From NCBI RefSeq assembly GCF_000316665.1, contig NC_019678.1, positions 2,356,001 through 2,420,000 of the forward strand: a stretch of 64,000 bases of DNA, in the 5' to 3' direction. The notes below the pieces were generated by a model. That model was not told the origin of the DNA. It did not search any database and saw only the letters and a list, made by a program, of their open reading frames with translations. The position numbers and the translations under genes were made by a program. Numbering within the stretch: position 1 is the stretch's first letter; each line of letters opens with the position of its first letter. Below are positions 6,232 to 14,988 of the stretch, piece by piece. Origin of the DNA: Rivularia sp. PCC 7116 (GTDB lineage: Bacteria > Cyanobacteriota > Cyanobacteriia > Cyanobacteriales > Nostocaceae).

Positions 6232-9099
6232 TCATTCTCGTAGATTAGATAATAATTCTTTGCTTATCCTTTGTAATTTTTGATTACCAGGATTCGATTC
6301 ACACGCAGAATGTACTAATTTCTCTAACTTATCTGTCGATTCAGCCCATTTTATTAATTCAAAAACAATTTGCTTCGTATTTTCTCCTCCAGTTATTGAA
6401 TTTAGATTTTCGTTTAATTGAAAATAAACCATCATCTCTAAATCAGTTTTATTTGGATAAGCATCGATAATGGCATTTGTTAATTCTTTTAGTATTTGAC
6501 CACGCCTCTTGGGTAATTGCTTTTCTAATAGTACATTTTGGGTATTAAATTTCCTATCTTCCCGTTGAGAAAACAAATTGACATCTTCAATCAATCTGCG
6601 GACATCTACTTGTACAAAGTTATTTTGTTCACATTGAATGTCATATACACCAGCGTTTAAACGCTTATACAAAATTTCTAAGGGATAAGTATTAGGATTC
6701 TTGCTTCCCGCACACTTTTCACAATTACAGGGAACCAAAGTTTGATATTCCAATCGCTCAAAAGAACGATGAATTTTTTCTAATTCACGATTGACAACCA
6801 CGAGTAATTCTTTTTTACGACTTCCCGATACCCGAACTTTAATTTCCCGTTGATAGTAATTTTCAATCACTTCAGCACGAGTTTCATCTTTATTGAGAAC
6901 AACACCGCTTCTCCAAACAAGTTGTTGTTGTTCAATTAAATCGTGTGTTTCGACAATAAAGCGAGTAATAATACCCTTGGGCATAAATTCATATTTGTAG
7001 CTTAATATAAGATTATTAGATTTATCCCAGGTATATTCGGGTTGGTCGATTTCGAGTAATTGTGGAGCAATGTAATTACCGGGACAATTAGGAATTTCGT
7101 AGCAGAGTTTAAACCGCATCATTAATTGCAGCAATTCATCCTGCATCTGAGCGTATTTTCTATCTTTCCAAATATTAGCGAGTTCTTTTTGGTTAAAACG
7201 ACCCAGATTATTCCTAACAGCTTGATTATCTAATACTTTATAAACCGCATTTGTCGCCCATTCAGGTTTGAGGATTACATAATGTTTGAGTGTAGAATCA
7301 TCTTGGAAATGCAGACAAACACCGAGGTCGTGTAAAAAGCGACTCAGGAACAGCATATCTTTACGGTCAGTTAAATGATTCGTTTCGCACAGTTTATAGT
7401 ATTCTTCTTTACTAATATAATTTCGGGAATCTTCTTCTATAGATGAACGGATTTCCACCCAAGTTTTTGGTAACTCTGTACCAACATGAGGAAGATTAGA
7501 TATATAGAGTTTGATATTTTTTTTGATTTCTTCTAAACCGCGATTTGTTGCTAAATTAGTCACTAAAACTTTTTCTAAATTAGTAAATTCCCCACGTAAC
7601 TGACGTTCGTTAACTTCACACTGACGGTCTTGTTTTTCATTTTGTACAATCAAAATTGGACTTTGATCGCTTAAAAGTTCCGCTACTTTCAACCACCAGT
7701 AAAAATCAGTGTTTTCCCTCCGAGAATCAGCAACCAAAGCATAAAGAGAGCGTTCGGTGAGGAAAAACTGGTGGGTTTGATGGTAAATTTCCTGACCACC
7801 AAAATCCCAGATATTAACCCGAAATTCTTTACCATTATCTAAGGGGAATTTCCATTGAATTACATCAATTCCTTCCGTTGATTCCTCATCTGGTTTGAGC
7901 TTGTAGTTTTCATCTTCAATTTTCTTAGCTAAAGAAGTTTTACCCGCTCCCCCTTCCCCAATAATCAAGAATTTTGCTTCATACAGACGATCAATTGTTT
8001 GCTCTAACTGTTGTTTGTAAAAGTTTAGGATTGCTTTGGTACCTTTACTGAGGATTTCTGGTGGAGGGGATTCTAGGAGATTACTATCAAGCTTAAGTTC
8101 TCGTAGGCATGAATATAAATGCCCAATTTCGGTCGGTAAACTATTGAGTTGATTGCCTTTGAGGTTGAGGAATTGCAATTTGGTGAGTTGTCCTATTTCT
8201 GCTGGTAAACTACTCAGCTTATTGTGCGAGAGGTCAAGGGATTGCAAATTGGTGAGTTGGACAATTTCTGCTGGTAAACTACTCAGCTTATTGTGCGAGA
8301 GGTGGAGGAATTGCAAATTGGTGAGTTGGACAATTTCTGCTGGTAAACTACTCAGCTTGTTGTGCGAGAGGTGGAGGAATTGCAAATTGGTAAGTTGTCC
8401 TATTTCTGCTGGTAAACTACTCAGTTGATTGTTGTAGAGGTCGAGGGTTTGCAATTTGGTAAGTTGTCCTATTTCTGCTGGTAAACTACTCAGTTGATTG
8501 TTGTAGAGGTCGAGGGTTTGCAATTTGGTAAGTTGTCCTATTTCTGCTGGTAAACTACTCAGTTGATTGTTGTAGAGGTCGAGGGTTTGCAATTTGGTAA
8601 GTTGTCCAATTTCTGCTGGTAAACTACTCAGCCTATTGTGCGAGAGGTTGAGGGATTGCAATTTGGCGAGTTGTCCAATTTCTGCTGGTAAACTACTCAG
8701 TTGATTGAAGCTGAGGTCGAGGGATTGCAATTTGGTGAGTTGTCCAATTTCTGCTGGTAAACTACTCAGCCTATTGTGCGAGAGGTTGAGGGATTGCAAT
8801 TTGGCGAGTTGTCCAATTTCTGCTGGTAAACTACTGAGTTTATTTCTGACTATGTGAAATTCTTCAAGTTGAGCGAGCAATCCAATTTCTCGAGGTAATT
8901 TACTCAACTTGTTGCCGATAGTACCAACGATACGTCCTTTGTCATCATACCTATACTTACCGAGAATCAACCTCTTAAGTTGAGTCAGCTTCCCAATCTC
9001 AGGAGGTAAAACCGTCAACTCATTACCAGAAAGGTCTAATCCCGCACACCCCTGTGTTGCTGCTCGTTCAATTATCAGTAGCAGTTCTTCCTCAGTCAT
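6232..9099 (-). CDS. LRR-ROCO GTPase with C-terminal effector-associated domain
   Basis: A 955-residue multidomain protein. Residues about 15-345 are leucine-rich repeats of 23 residues (consensus LSSLPAEIGQLTKLQ), several identical. The Roc GTPase follows, with a P-loop GEGGAGKTS near 380 and the WDFGGQE switch near 430; the usual NKxD is replaced by NEKQD. A COR dimerisation region spans roughly 540-790, followed by a CNCEKC cysteine cluster. The last 80-90 residues (YPNKTDLEMM to SNPGNQKLQ) look like effector-associated domain 1. ROCO proteins are GTP-controlled signalling switches; EAD1 domains are adaptors in predicted bacterial conflict systems, so a sensor-switch role is inferred. No partner EAD effector was seen in the window. 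The gene stands alone, and a relic of another copy lies just upstream. Confidence 0.88.
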   Translation of the reverse strand: MTEEELLLIIERAATQGCAGLDLSGNELTVLPPEIGKLTQLKRLILGKYRYDDKGRIVGTIGNKLSKLPREIGLLAQLEEFHIVRNKLSSLPAEIGQLAKLQSLNLSHNRLSSLPAEIGQLTKLQSLDLSFNQLSSLPAEIGQLAKLQSLNLSHNRLSSLPAEIGQLTKLQTLDLYNNQLSSLPAEIGQLTKLQTLDLYNNQLSSLPAEIGQLTKLQTLDLYNNQLSSLPAEIGQLTNLQFLHLSHNKLSSLPAEIVQLTNLQFLHLSHNKLSSLPAEIVQLTNLQSLDLSHNKLSSLPAEIGQLTKLQFLNLKGNQLNSLPTEIGHLYSCLRELKLDSNLLESPPPEILSKGTKAILNFYKQQLEQTIDRLYEAKFLIIGEGGAGKTSLAKKIEDENYKLKPDEESTEGIDVIQWKFPLDNGKEFRVNIWDFGGQEIYHQTHQFFLTERSLYALVADSRRENTDFYWWLKVAELLSDQSPILIVQNEKQDRQCEVNERQLRGEFTNLEKVLVTNLATNRGLEEIKKNIKLYISNLPHVGTELPKTWVEIRSSIEEDSRNYISKEEYYKLCETNHLTDRKDMLFLSRFLHDLGVCLHFQDDSTLKHYVILKPEWATNAVYKVLDNQAVRNNLGRFNQKELANIWKDRKYAQMQDELLQLMMRFKLCYEIPNCPGNYIAPQLLEIDQPEYTWDKSNNLILSYKYEFMPKGIITRFIVETHDLIEQQQLVWRSGVVLNKDETRAEVIENYYQREIKVRVSGSRKKELLVVVNRELEKIHRSFERLEYQTLVPCNCEKCAGSKNPNTYPLEILYKRLNAGVYDIQCEQNNFVQVDVRRLIEDVNLFSQREDRKFNTQNVLLEKQLPKRRGQILKELTNAIIDAYPNKTDLEMMVYFQLNENLNSITGGENTKQIVFELIKWAESTDKLEKLVHSACESNPGNQKLQRISKELLSNLRE
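8140..8850 (-). repeat. Near-identical 69-bp tandem repeats encoding the LRRs
   Basis: About ten tandem 69-bp units within the ROCO gene. Three consecutive units (about 8410-8610) encode the same 23 residues with almost no DNA difference, pointing to recent unit duplication or gene conversion. Confidence 0.88.
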
Positions 9100-9275
9100 C
9101 AGCCAGAACTCAGATGTACGTTATATACAATATGTATTAGAGTTATTTTAATAAAACTTATCCACTTTTATATTTGTGCAGCGCAATATGCGATCGCTTG
9201 ACTAATGATTGACATCTTTATTCTCTAATACCATTAAAACCTTTTGATAATCAAAATCTGGCTATTATCACTTCA

Positions 9276-9363
9276 AAATTCCGCAACCTTCATCCACCAG
9301 TAAAAGTCAGTGTTCTCTCTACAAGTATCTGTGACTAAAACATAAAGAGAACGTTTGGTAAGA
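9276..9363 (-). pseudogene. Relic of a second ROCO GTPase gene
   Basis: Translating this minus-strand stretch gives LTKRSLYVLVTDTC followed by RENTDFYWWMKVAEF and a stop. It aligns with LTERSLYALVADSR-RENTDFYWWLKVAELL in the Roc domain of the adjacent gene, about 22 of 29 residues identical. Nothing else of the copy can be recognised; homology ends at the boundary of an inverted-repeat element. It is a dead fragment of a former paralogue. Confidence 0.8.
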
Positions 9364-9365
9364 AC

Positions 9366-9489
9366 AGGACTTACGCAATTTTCATAACACCTGCTTGGTG
9401 CGTGACACTAAAAACCTTATTACTACGTTGATAATCAGTCAAAGTGTCACAGCACCCTACAAGAAAAATATGCCCGTTGCGTAAGTCCT
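9366..9489. mobile_element. 124-bp MITE with 13-bp terminal inverted repeats
   Basis: The ends AGGACTTACGCAA (9366-9378) and TTGCGTAAGTCCT (9477-9489) are exact inverted copies. The interior carries a second inverted pair (TGGTGCGTGACAC / GTGTCACAGCACC) and no gene. It directly abuts the ROCO relic. A degenerate half-copy (CAGGATTTACGCAA) lies near 37918. Confidence 0.82.
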
Positions 9490-9540
9490 ATTAATATCAA
9501 CTTTGGTTAATTAATTACTCTATGGCTCAAATATCAATAT

Positions 9541-9620
9541 TTATTACCAATTACCAATCCCCAATTACCAATTACCAATTACAAATTAACGAACAACCAC
9601 CGCTAATTTAACGGTGGTTG
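9541..9620. repeat. STRR block followed by a strong hairpin
   Basis: Tandem ATTACCA units (9545-9586), then an inverted repeat CAACCACCG (9594-9602) / CGGTGGTTG (9612-9620). The hairpin could end transcription arriving from rpsU on the minus strand, but it lacks a clear T-run on that strand. Confidence 0.6.
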
Positions 9621-9848
9621 CTTGCAAAAAAGTCAATAGCTTGTTGATGAGCAATGAATATTTAGATATTGCTTCATTCAACTATATTCTGGAAATTTCG
9701 AGGTGGTTTACATCAAGAAAAGTCCTTATTCTAGTTTTTAGTTTTTAGATATATGATGGCGTTTACCGTGTCCTCTAGAGAAACTGGGCACCGTCAATAT
9801 TGTGATGGATTTCCATCGATTGCAATTAGTAAATTTACTCATATCTAC

Positions 9849-10028
9849 TTATTTGAAACGTCTTTTGCGTCTTGCTGCTACTGCTTTACGTTTACGTTTC
9901 TCCTGTGGGGTTTCAAAATGCCGATGATATTTAACATCAGACAAAATTCCCGCCTTGGAAACTTGACGCTTAAATCGACGTAAAGCTGAATCTATTCCTT
10001 CGTTTTCACCTAAAACCACTTGGGTCAT
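9849..10028 (-). CDS. rpsU: 30S ribosomal protein S21
   Basis: A 59-residue protein beginning [27 protein letters not shown] and ending in a highly basic tail ([15 protein letters not shown]), the standard cyanobacterial S21. S21 sits on the 30S platform near the anti-Shine-Dalgarno region and aids initiation. The ATG is at 10028-10026. It lies about 170 bp downstream of rsmI on the same strand. Confidence 0.96.
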   Translation of the reverse strand: MTQVVLGENEGIDSALRRFKRQVSKAGILSDVKYHRHFETPQEKRKRKAVAARRKRRFK

Positions 10029-10197
10029 TCTAATCCCTCGTTGTCAACAACTATTTTTGTACTTTATTGTAATGCGTTGGTTAATCGGGATGAAAATATT
10101 CCACGATTTACCCGAGCGTCGAGCAAAACTGGAACAATCAAGCAAAACTCGAATGCTTCATTTTCCAGATTTACTATTTTACCTTTCAATCGTGTTT

Positions 10198-11070
10198 CTA
10201 TGTATCTTGTATCTCACAATCGGAATTTTTTAAAGTAAGAGCTAGTTGATAAAGCTGACGACGGGGTAAAGAAGTTGATGCAGCTAGCTGACGGCTCGCT
10301 TGTGAGGGCGATATCCCCTGATTCATGATTGTTTCTAACTCAGCAACCAGTTCTTCCCTTGTAAACTGGCGCTCAGCGGCGGTATTACCTGCCACAACTA
10401 AAGTGTATTCACCCACCGGAGCCTTAGATTCATAGTAACTACAAGCACCCGCAATACTTCCGCGCCAAAACTCTTCATACATTTTAGTCAATTCTCGCGC
10501 TAAGACAATTTGTCTATCGTCGCCAAATATTTCTTTCATATCTTGTAAAGTCGAGCGCAAACGGTGGGGAGATTCGTAAAATATCAAGGTACGCTCTTCT
10601 GACTTCAATAATTCTAGGTGCGATCGCCTTTGTTTTGATTTAGCGCCGAGGAATCCTTCAAACACGAATTTATCTGTAGAAATCCCCGAAGCACTCAATG
10701 CGGTTATGGCTGCAACTGCTCCAGGAATAGGAATGACTGTAATATCAGCTTCGGCGCAAGCTTTGACTAATTCATAACCAGGATCGGAAATTCCGGGCAT
10801 CCCAGCATCCGTTACCAGAGCTATAGCTTTTCCATCCTGCAACTGCTTTAATAATTCTGGAATTCGACTGTTACGATTATGTTCGTGATAGCTAATTTGT
10901 GGCGTATTAACTTGAAAATGCTTTAAAAGTTTTCCCGTATGCCGCGTATCTTCAGCCGCAATATAATCCACCGACTGCAATATCCGCACTCCTCGAAAAG
11001 TCATATCTTCCAAGTTTCCAATCGGAGTGCCAACAATGTACAGTACACCTGGCTTTGATTCGGTTTGCAT
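10198..11070 (-). CDS. rsmI: 16S rRNA (cytidine(1402)-2'-O)-methyltransferase
   Basis: A 290-residue RsmI of the tetrapyrrole methylase fold, which uses S-adenosylmethionine to 2'-O-methylate C1402 in the ribosomal P site. Motifs: LYIVGTPIGNLEDMTFR at the N-terminus, AAEDTRHTG near 40, VTDAGMPGISDPGYELV near 86 and FYESPHRL near 166. Length and start are usual. rpsU lies downstream on the same strand, so both are linked to 30S function. The upstream region is made of STRR heptamers. Confidence 0.96.
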   Translation of the reverse strand: MQTESKPGVLYIVGTPIGNLEDMTFRGVRILQSVDYIAAEDTRHTGKLLKHFQVNTPQISYHEHNRNSRIPELLKQLQDGKAIALVTDAGMPGISDPGYELVKACAEADITVIPIPGAVAAITALSASGISTDKFVFEGFLGAKSKQRRSHLELLKSEERTLIFYESPHRLRSTLQDMKEIFGDDRQIVLARELTKMYEEFWRGSIAGACSYYESKAPVGEYTLVVAGNTAAERQFTREELVAELETIMNQGISPSQASRQLAASTSLPRRQLYQLALTLKNSDCEIQDT

Positions 11071-11082
11071 TTTCAGTTAGCA

Positions 11083-11192
11083 GTGAACAGTGAACAGTTA
11101 TCAGTTATCAGTGAATAATTAAAGTTAATTTCTTAACTATTACCAATTACCCATTACCCATTACCTATTATCCCAATGCCCAATGCCCAATA
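11083..11192. repeat. Mixed STRR heptamer block
   Basis: Successive runs of AGTGAAC/ATCAGTT, ATTACCC and CCCAATG units fill the gap between rsmI and the kinase gene. An ATG at 11183 inside it is part of the repeat. Confidence 0.85.
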
Positions 11193-11203
11193 ACCAATTC
11201 ACT

Positions 11204-12091
11204 ATGCAAAATCAAAAATCTTTTAATGGCTTATTCGTGGGTTTAGTGACGCTGGATCTAATTTATCTTGCAGAATCTCCCCCAAAAAATAATCAGAAGT
11301 TAGTTGCAGAAGATTATATTGTTGCAGCAGGTGGCCCGGTAACAAATGCATCTGTAACCTTCAGTCATTTGGGTAATAATGCTAAGGTTTTGGGTGTTGT
11401 TGGCTGTCATCCCATGACGCAATTGATTAAAAGCGACTTAGCTAATTACCAAATAGAAATAATTGATTGTTATCCTACCACAGAAAACCCGCCACCAGTA
11501 TCTTCAATTATTGTTAGTAAAGATTCTGGGGAACGTGCTGTAATTTCTATCAATGCTGCTAAAACTCAAGCTAATAGTAAAGATATTTCCCCAGATATTT
11601 TGCAAGACATTGATATTGTACTGATCGATGGTCATCAAATGGCATTAGGATGTGCGATCGCGCAAAAAGCCAAAGCCGAAAATATACCAGTGGTTATCGA
11701 TAGCGGAAGCTGGAAAGCTGGATTTGATAAGCTATTACCCTTGGTTGATTATGCTATTTGCTCGGCTAATTTTTATCCTCCTAACTGCCATAATTCTGAA
11801 GAAGTTTTTGCCTATCTAAATAAAGTTGGTATTCCTAATATTGCGATTACTCAGGGAGAAAACCCCATTCAATACTTATGCCAAAGCGAAATTAAAGTTT
11901 TAGATGTTCCAAAAATACAACCTGCTGATACACTAGGGGCTGGAGATATTTTTCATGGTGCTTTTTGTCACTATGTTTTGCAAGACACATTTACCACTGC
12001 GCTTGAAAAATCCGCGAAAATAGCAGCTTTATCCTGCCAATTTTTCGGAACTCGTCGCTGGATGGAAAATCAGCGAGCAGTTAACAGTTAA
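11204..12091 (+). CDS. PfkB-family sugar or nucleoside kinase
   Basis: A 295-residue ribokinase-like protein. Near residue 35 is AAGGPVTNAS (substrate pocket, GG motif) and near 250 is DTLGAGDIFHGAF, the PfkB signature with the catalytic Asp. It should phosphorylate a small sugar or nucleoside with ATP; the substrate cannot be read from sequence. I place the start at the ATG at 11204 and not the in-frame ATG at 11183, because the latter lies in a CCCAATG repeat and would add only repeat-coded residues. The C-terminus (NSQ-like tail) runs into another STRR. It lies upstream of cysQ on the same strand, about 140 bp away. Confidence 0.88.
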   Translation: MQNQKSFNGLFVGLVTLDLIYLAESPPKNNQKLVAEDYIVAAGGPVTNASVTFSHLGNNAKVLGVVGCHPMTQLIKSDLANYQIEIIDCYPTTENPPPVSSIIVSKDSGERAVISINAAKTQANSKDISPDILQDIDIVLIDGHQMALGCAIAQKAKAENIPVVIDSGSWKAGFDKLLPLVDYAICSANFYPPNCHNSEEVFAYLNKVGIPNIAITQGENPIQYLCQSEIKVLDVPKIQPADTLGAGDIFHGAFCHYVLQDTFTTALEKSAKIAALSCQFFGTRRWMENQRAVNS

Positions 12092-12226
12092 CGGTGAACA
12101 GCGAGCAAGAGAGAGGAAAGAGGGAGAGAGTGAAATTGTTTTTAGAAAGCGAGACGCTGTCACTATATTTTTAATCTCATAACTATTTCCAATAACCAAT
12201 AACTAATAACTAATAACTAACAACTA
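12082..12226. repeat. STRR block between kinase gene and cysQ
   Basis: AACAGTT/AACGGTG units, a GAGAG-rich stretch and tandem AACTAAT units immediately before the cysQ ATG. Confidence 0.75.
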
Positions 12227-12228
12227 AT

Positions 12229-13086
12229 ATGAAAGATTTACAATCAATTCTCGAATTAATTCGTCCCATTAGTTGGGGAGCCTCAGATATATTGCGCTCT
12301 TACTATCGTGGCGAGAAACAAGATGATTTGAATATAGAATATAAAGATAATAAAGGGAAAGATCCAGTAACAGAAGCGGATTTAGCCGTTAATAGCTTTA
12401 TTCTTCAAAAATTGCAAAGTGAATTATCTGGGGAAGATTTTGGTTATATTAGCGAAGAAACCTATCAAAATCAAGATGGCAAAAATAATTCAGAATGGGT
12501 ATGGATTATTGACCCTTTAGATGGTACAAAAGATTTTATTAATAAAACTGGCGAGTACGCGATTCATATTGCTTTAGTCAGAAATAAGCGTCCCGAATTA
12601 GCATTAGTTGCAATACCTGAAGCTGAAAAACTATATTATGCAATTAAAGGTGGCGGTACTTTTGTCGAAACTAGGGATGGAGAACGAAAATCTGTACGTG
12701 TTTCCGAACGCGACAATCCCCAAGATTTAACTTTAGTTGTAAGTCGCAGCCATCGCAATGAAAAATTAAATTTTCTCTTATCAAAATTACCCTGTCAAAA
12801 TCAGAAATCGGTAGGAAGCGTCGGGGGTAAAATCGTTACTATCATCGAACAGCAAGCCGATATATACATTTCACTTTCCGGTAAATCCGCACCGAAAGAT
12901 TGGGATATGGCAGCACCAGAATTAATATTAACCGAAGCAGGCGGAAACTATACTCATTTTGACGGAACTCCATTACAATACAACACCGGAGATATTAATC
13001 AATGGGGTGGTTTATTAGCCAGTAATGGTAAATGTCACGAAATGCTTTGTAAAGAAGCAGAAAGAATTTTGCAAGATTTTAGTTAA
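12229..13086 (+). CDS. cysQ: 3'(2'),5'-bisphosphate nucleotidase CysQ
   Basis: A 285-residue member of the inositol monophosphatase-like family. It has the metal-binding motif IIDPLDGTKDFINKTGEYAIHIAL near residue 93, the upstream PVTEADLAVN and SEE acidic groups, and the C-terminal WDMAAPELILTEAGG motif. The expected role is to hydrolyse 3'-phosphoadenosine 5'-phosphate to AMP, clearing the by-product of sulfate assimilation. The IMPase-type inositol phosphatases are the alternative; the ending and the FINKTGEY spacing favour CysQ. The ATG at 12229 closely follows repeat DNA, so its upstream signal is unusual. Confidence 0.9.
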   Translation: MKDLQSILELIRPISWGASDILRSYYRGEKQDDLNIEYKDNKGKDPVTEADLAVNSFILQKLQSELSGEDFGYISEETYQNQDGKNNSEWVWIIDPLDGTKDFINKTGEYAIHIALVRNKRPELALVAIPEAEKLYYAIKGGGTFVETRDGERKSVRVSERDNPQDLTLVVSRSHRNEKLNFLLSKLPCQNQKSVGSVGGKIVTIIEQQADIYISLSGKSAPKDWDMAAPELILTEAGGNYTHFDGTPLQYNTGDINQWGGLLASNGKCHEMLCKEAERILQDFS

Positions 13087-13087
13087 T

Positions 13088-13207
13088 AGAGAATTGGTAA
13101 TTGGTAATGGGTAATTGGTAATGGGTAATTGGCAATTGGTAACTGCTCACTGTTCACTGTTCACTGTTCACTGTTAACTGCTCACTGCTCACTGCTCACT
13201 GCTCACT
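13088..13207. repeat. STRR block at convergent 3' ends
   Basis: Runs of ATTGGTA/ATGGGTA followed by at least ten ACTGTTC / ACTGCTC units. The block runs into the 3' end of the minus-strand D-glutamate cyclase-type gene and codes for its last residues (SSEQ). Confidence 0.88.
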
Positions 13208-14160
13208 GATTCAATAGCATGTTTCAAAACTTCTGCATGAAATTCCCAAGATAAGTTATCAACTGATAGGCTCGGAATTCCTTTAATTCCATCTATTGCT
13301 AAATGTTTATCCACAAGTGTTTCCAAAATATGAAACTCTGTTTCTGGATTCAATTTTTTGATAATTCCAGCTTGCCAATGGGGACGAAGTATAGAAAGAG
13401 CTAATAATAAACCAGTTGCTCCCCAATTAGATACACCACAAACTATTAAATAATTACATTTGATTTTACAGGCAATTTCTTCCCCATGACGAACGCTATT
13501 CGCAATAATTTTTCTAGGAATATTTCCCATTCCTAACTCATTTCCACCATCACCAATACCTATAGAAATAATTTTTTCTGACTCAAATATCAAATGTAGC
13601 GGTGCCGTATAAGGAGTCACATCTTGCCCCTTCATATTACGAACAATATCATCTTTTCCTGGTCCCGGTGTTTCAATCGAAATTATGTGGGATATTGATA
13701 ATGGTAAAGTTTTCCAAAATTCTAAAAGTGAGGTGACTGAATTTTGGTTACCTTTGACTTCCCTTAAATCAACAATATCAAAAGGAATATCCTGAAAAAT
13801 TCCTGCTGCGAGTAGTGCTGTTTTTACTGTTTGATAGCATAATGCATCCGTTACAATTCTTACAGGTATGCCGACCTCAATCAAACCAGCCGCTAACAGC
13901 GCACACCCTATGGGACCGTCTGTTTCGGGACATGGTGGATTGCCATAGGGCATGAAGAATCCTGTAATAATCGCCACGTTAGGATGAGAATGTTCCGCAA
14001 TCGAACCAGCAGCCCCCAATAATCCCCCCTTAGCTGCTTTCACTAAAGGCTCAATACCTCTACCTACATCTCGCGAACAGATACTTTCTAGGCAAGCGAT
14101 TTTGTCTAAAGTTTCACTTTCGTATTGCGCTTTTTGGATCATAAGGAGAAAATTTTGCAA
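13189..14160 (-). CDS. DUF4392 / glutamate cyclase-domain protein (C-terminal half of DGLUCY)
   Basis: A 323-residue protein matching the DUF4392 glutamate cyclase domain, with AIITGFFMPYGNPPCPETDGPIG near residue 65, ISIETPGPGKDD near 160 and ISIGIGDGGNELGMGN near 198. In mammals this domain is the C-terminal half of mitochondrial D-glutamate cyclase (DGLUCY), which converts D-glutamate to 5-oxo-D-proline. The gene just upstream on the same strand encodes the counterpart of the other half, 51 bp away, so the two probably act together. A start at MIQKAQYES, seven residues in, is also possible. The C-terminal residues come from a heptamer repeat. The activity is inferred from the family. Confidence 0.85.
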   Translation of the reverse strand: MQNFLLMIQKAQYESETLDKIACLESICSRDVGRGIEPLVKAAKGGLLGAAGSIAEHSHPNVAIITGFFMPYGNPPCPETDGPIGCALLAAGLIEVGIPVRIVTDALCYQTVKTALLAAGIFQDIPFDIVDLREVKGNQNSVTSLLEFWKTLPLSISHIISIETPGPGKDDIVRNMKGQDVTPYTAPLHLIFESEKIISIGIGDGGNELGMGNIPRKIIANSVRHGEEIACKIKCNYLIVCGVSNWGATGLLLALSILRPHWQAGIIKKLNPETEFHILETLVDKHLAIDGIKGIPSLSVDNLSWEFHAEVLKHAIESVSSEQ

Positions 14161-14211
14161 GCAGTTAAGGGTAAGGATAAATTATTTGACAAATCAGACG
14201 AAACAATTTCA

Positions 14212-14988
14212 TCACCAGGAGAAATGATCGTCTTTAACGTCTGTCAGAAACATATACCCAGGAGCATGAGTAATGGCGATTTCTGGCTTTGCTTGAAGAA
14301 TTGCAATTTGAGTTGTGACTCCACAAGCCCAAAATACCGGAATTTCTCCTTCAGCTACTGTTACAGCTTCACCAAAATCAGGAGCATCTAAATTTGTAAT
14401 TCCAATGTCTTCGGGAGAGCCAAAGTGTATGGGTGTACCATGTGCTTTGGGAAAACGACTGGTAATTTGTACCGCACGAACAACATCAGATGCAGATAAA
14501 GGGCGCATTGATACAACTAAAGGAGCAGAAAATTTTCCTGCTGTCCTACAATTAATATTAGTTTTGTACATCGGCACATTTTTACCTTCTTCAATATGCC
14601 TTACAGAAATACCTGCATTCATTAAAGCCGCTTCAAAAGAAAACGAACAGCCAATCAAGAAGCCGACGAAATCATCTTGCCAAATATCGGAAATATCGCC
14701 GACTTCTTCTTGTAATTCCCCCTGACGAAATATATGGTATCGCGGTAAATCAGTTCTCAAATCCGCACCCCTAGCAACTATTTCTGGCTCGGGATTACCA
14801 ACTTCAGTTACATCCAGTAAAGGGCAAGGTTTGGGGTTGCGAGTACAAAAAACCAAAAAGTCAAATGCCATGCTTCTGGGCAAAACAACTAAATTTGCTT
14901 GTAGAAATCCATCTGCAATTCCAGGAGTGGGAAAATGAAACGCTCCTTGGCGACACTGAAACCGTACTTCACTAGGAGATAAGTCCAT
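14212..14988 (-). CDS. D-glutamate cyclase-type putative hydro-lyase, DUF1445/UPF0317 family
   Basis: A 258-residue protein of the UPF0317 (DUF1445) family, annotated as putative hydro-lyases and equivalent to the N-terminal part of DGLUCY. Visible motifs: GFLQANLVVLP near residue 27, FLIGCSFSFEAAL near 109, NINCRTAGKF near 144 and VSMRPL near 160, ending PGYMFLTDVKDDHFSW. It lies directly upstream of the DUF4392 gene and is probably co-transcribed with it. The expected role is D-glutamate to 5-oxo-D-proline conversion; another hydro-lyase substrate cannot be excluded. Confidence 0.88.
   Translation of the reverse strand: MDLSPSEVRFQCRQGAFHFPTPGIADGFLQANLVVLPRSMAFDFLVFCTRNPKPCPLLDVTEVGNPEPEIVARGADLRTDLPRYHIFRQGELQEEVGDISDIWQDDFVGFLIGCSFSFEAALMNAGISVRHIEEGKNVPMYKTNINCRTAGKFSAPLVVSMRPLSASDVVRAVQITSRFPKAHGTPIHFGSPEDIGITNLDAPDFGEAVTVAEGEIPVFWACGVTTQIAILQAKPEIAITHAPGYMFLTDVKDDHFSW

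Noticed and set aside
8153-8428. Repetitive frame opposite the LRR part of the ROCO gene
   Set aside because: It is the antisense shadow of the 69-bp repeats.
9753-9983. 76-codon plus-strand frame
   Set aside because: It overlaps rpsU in antisense, and rpsU is certain.
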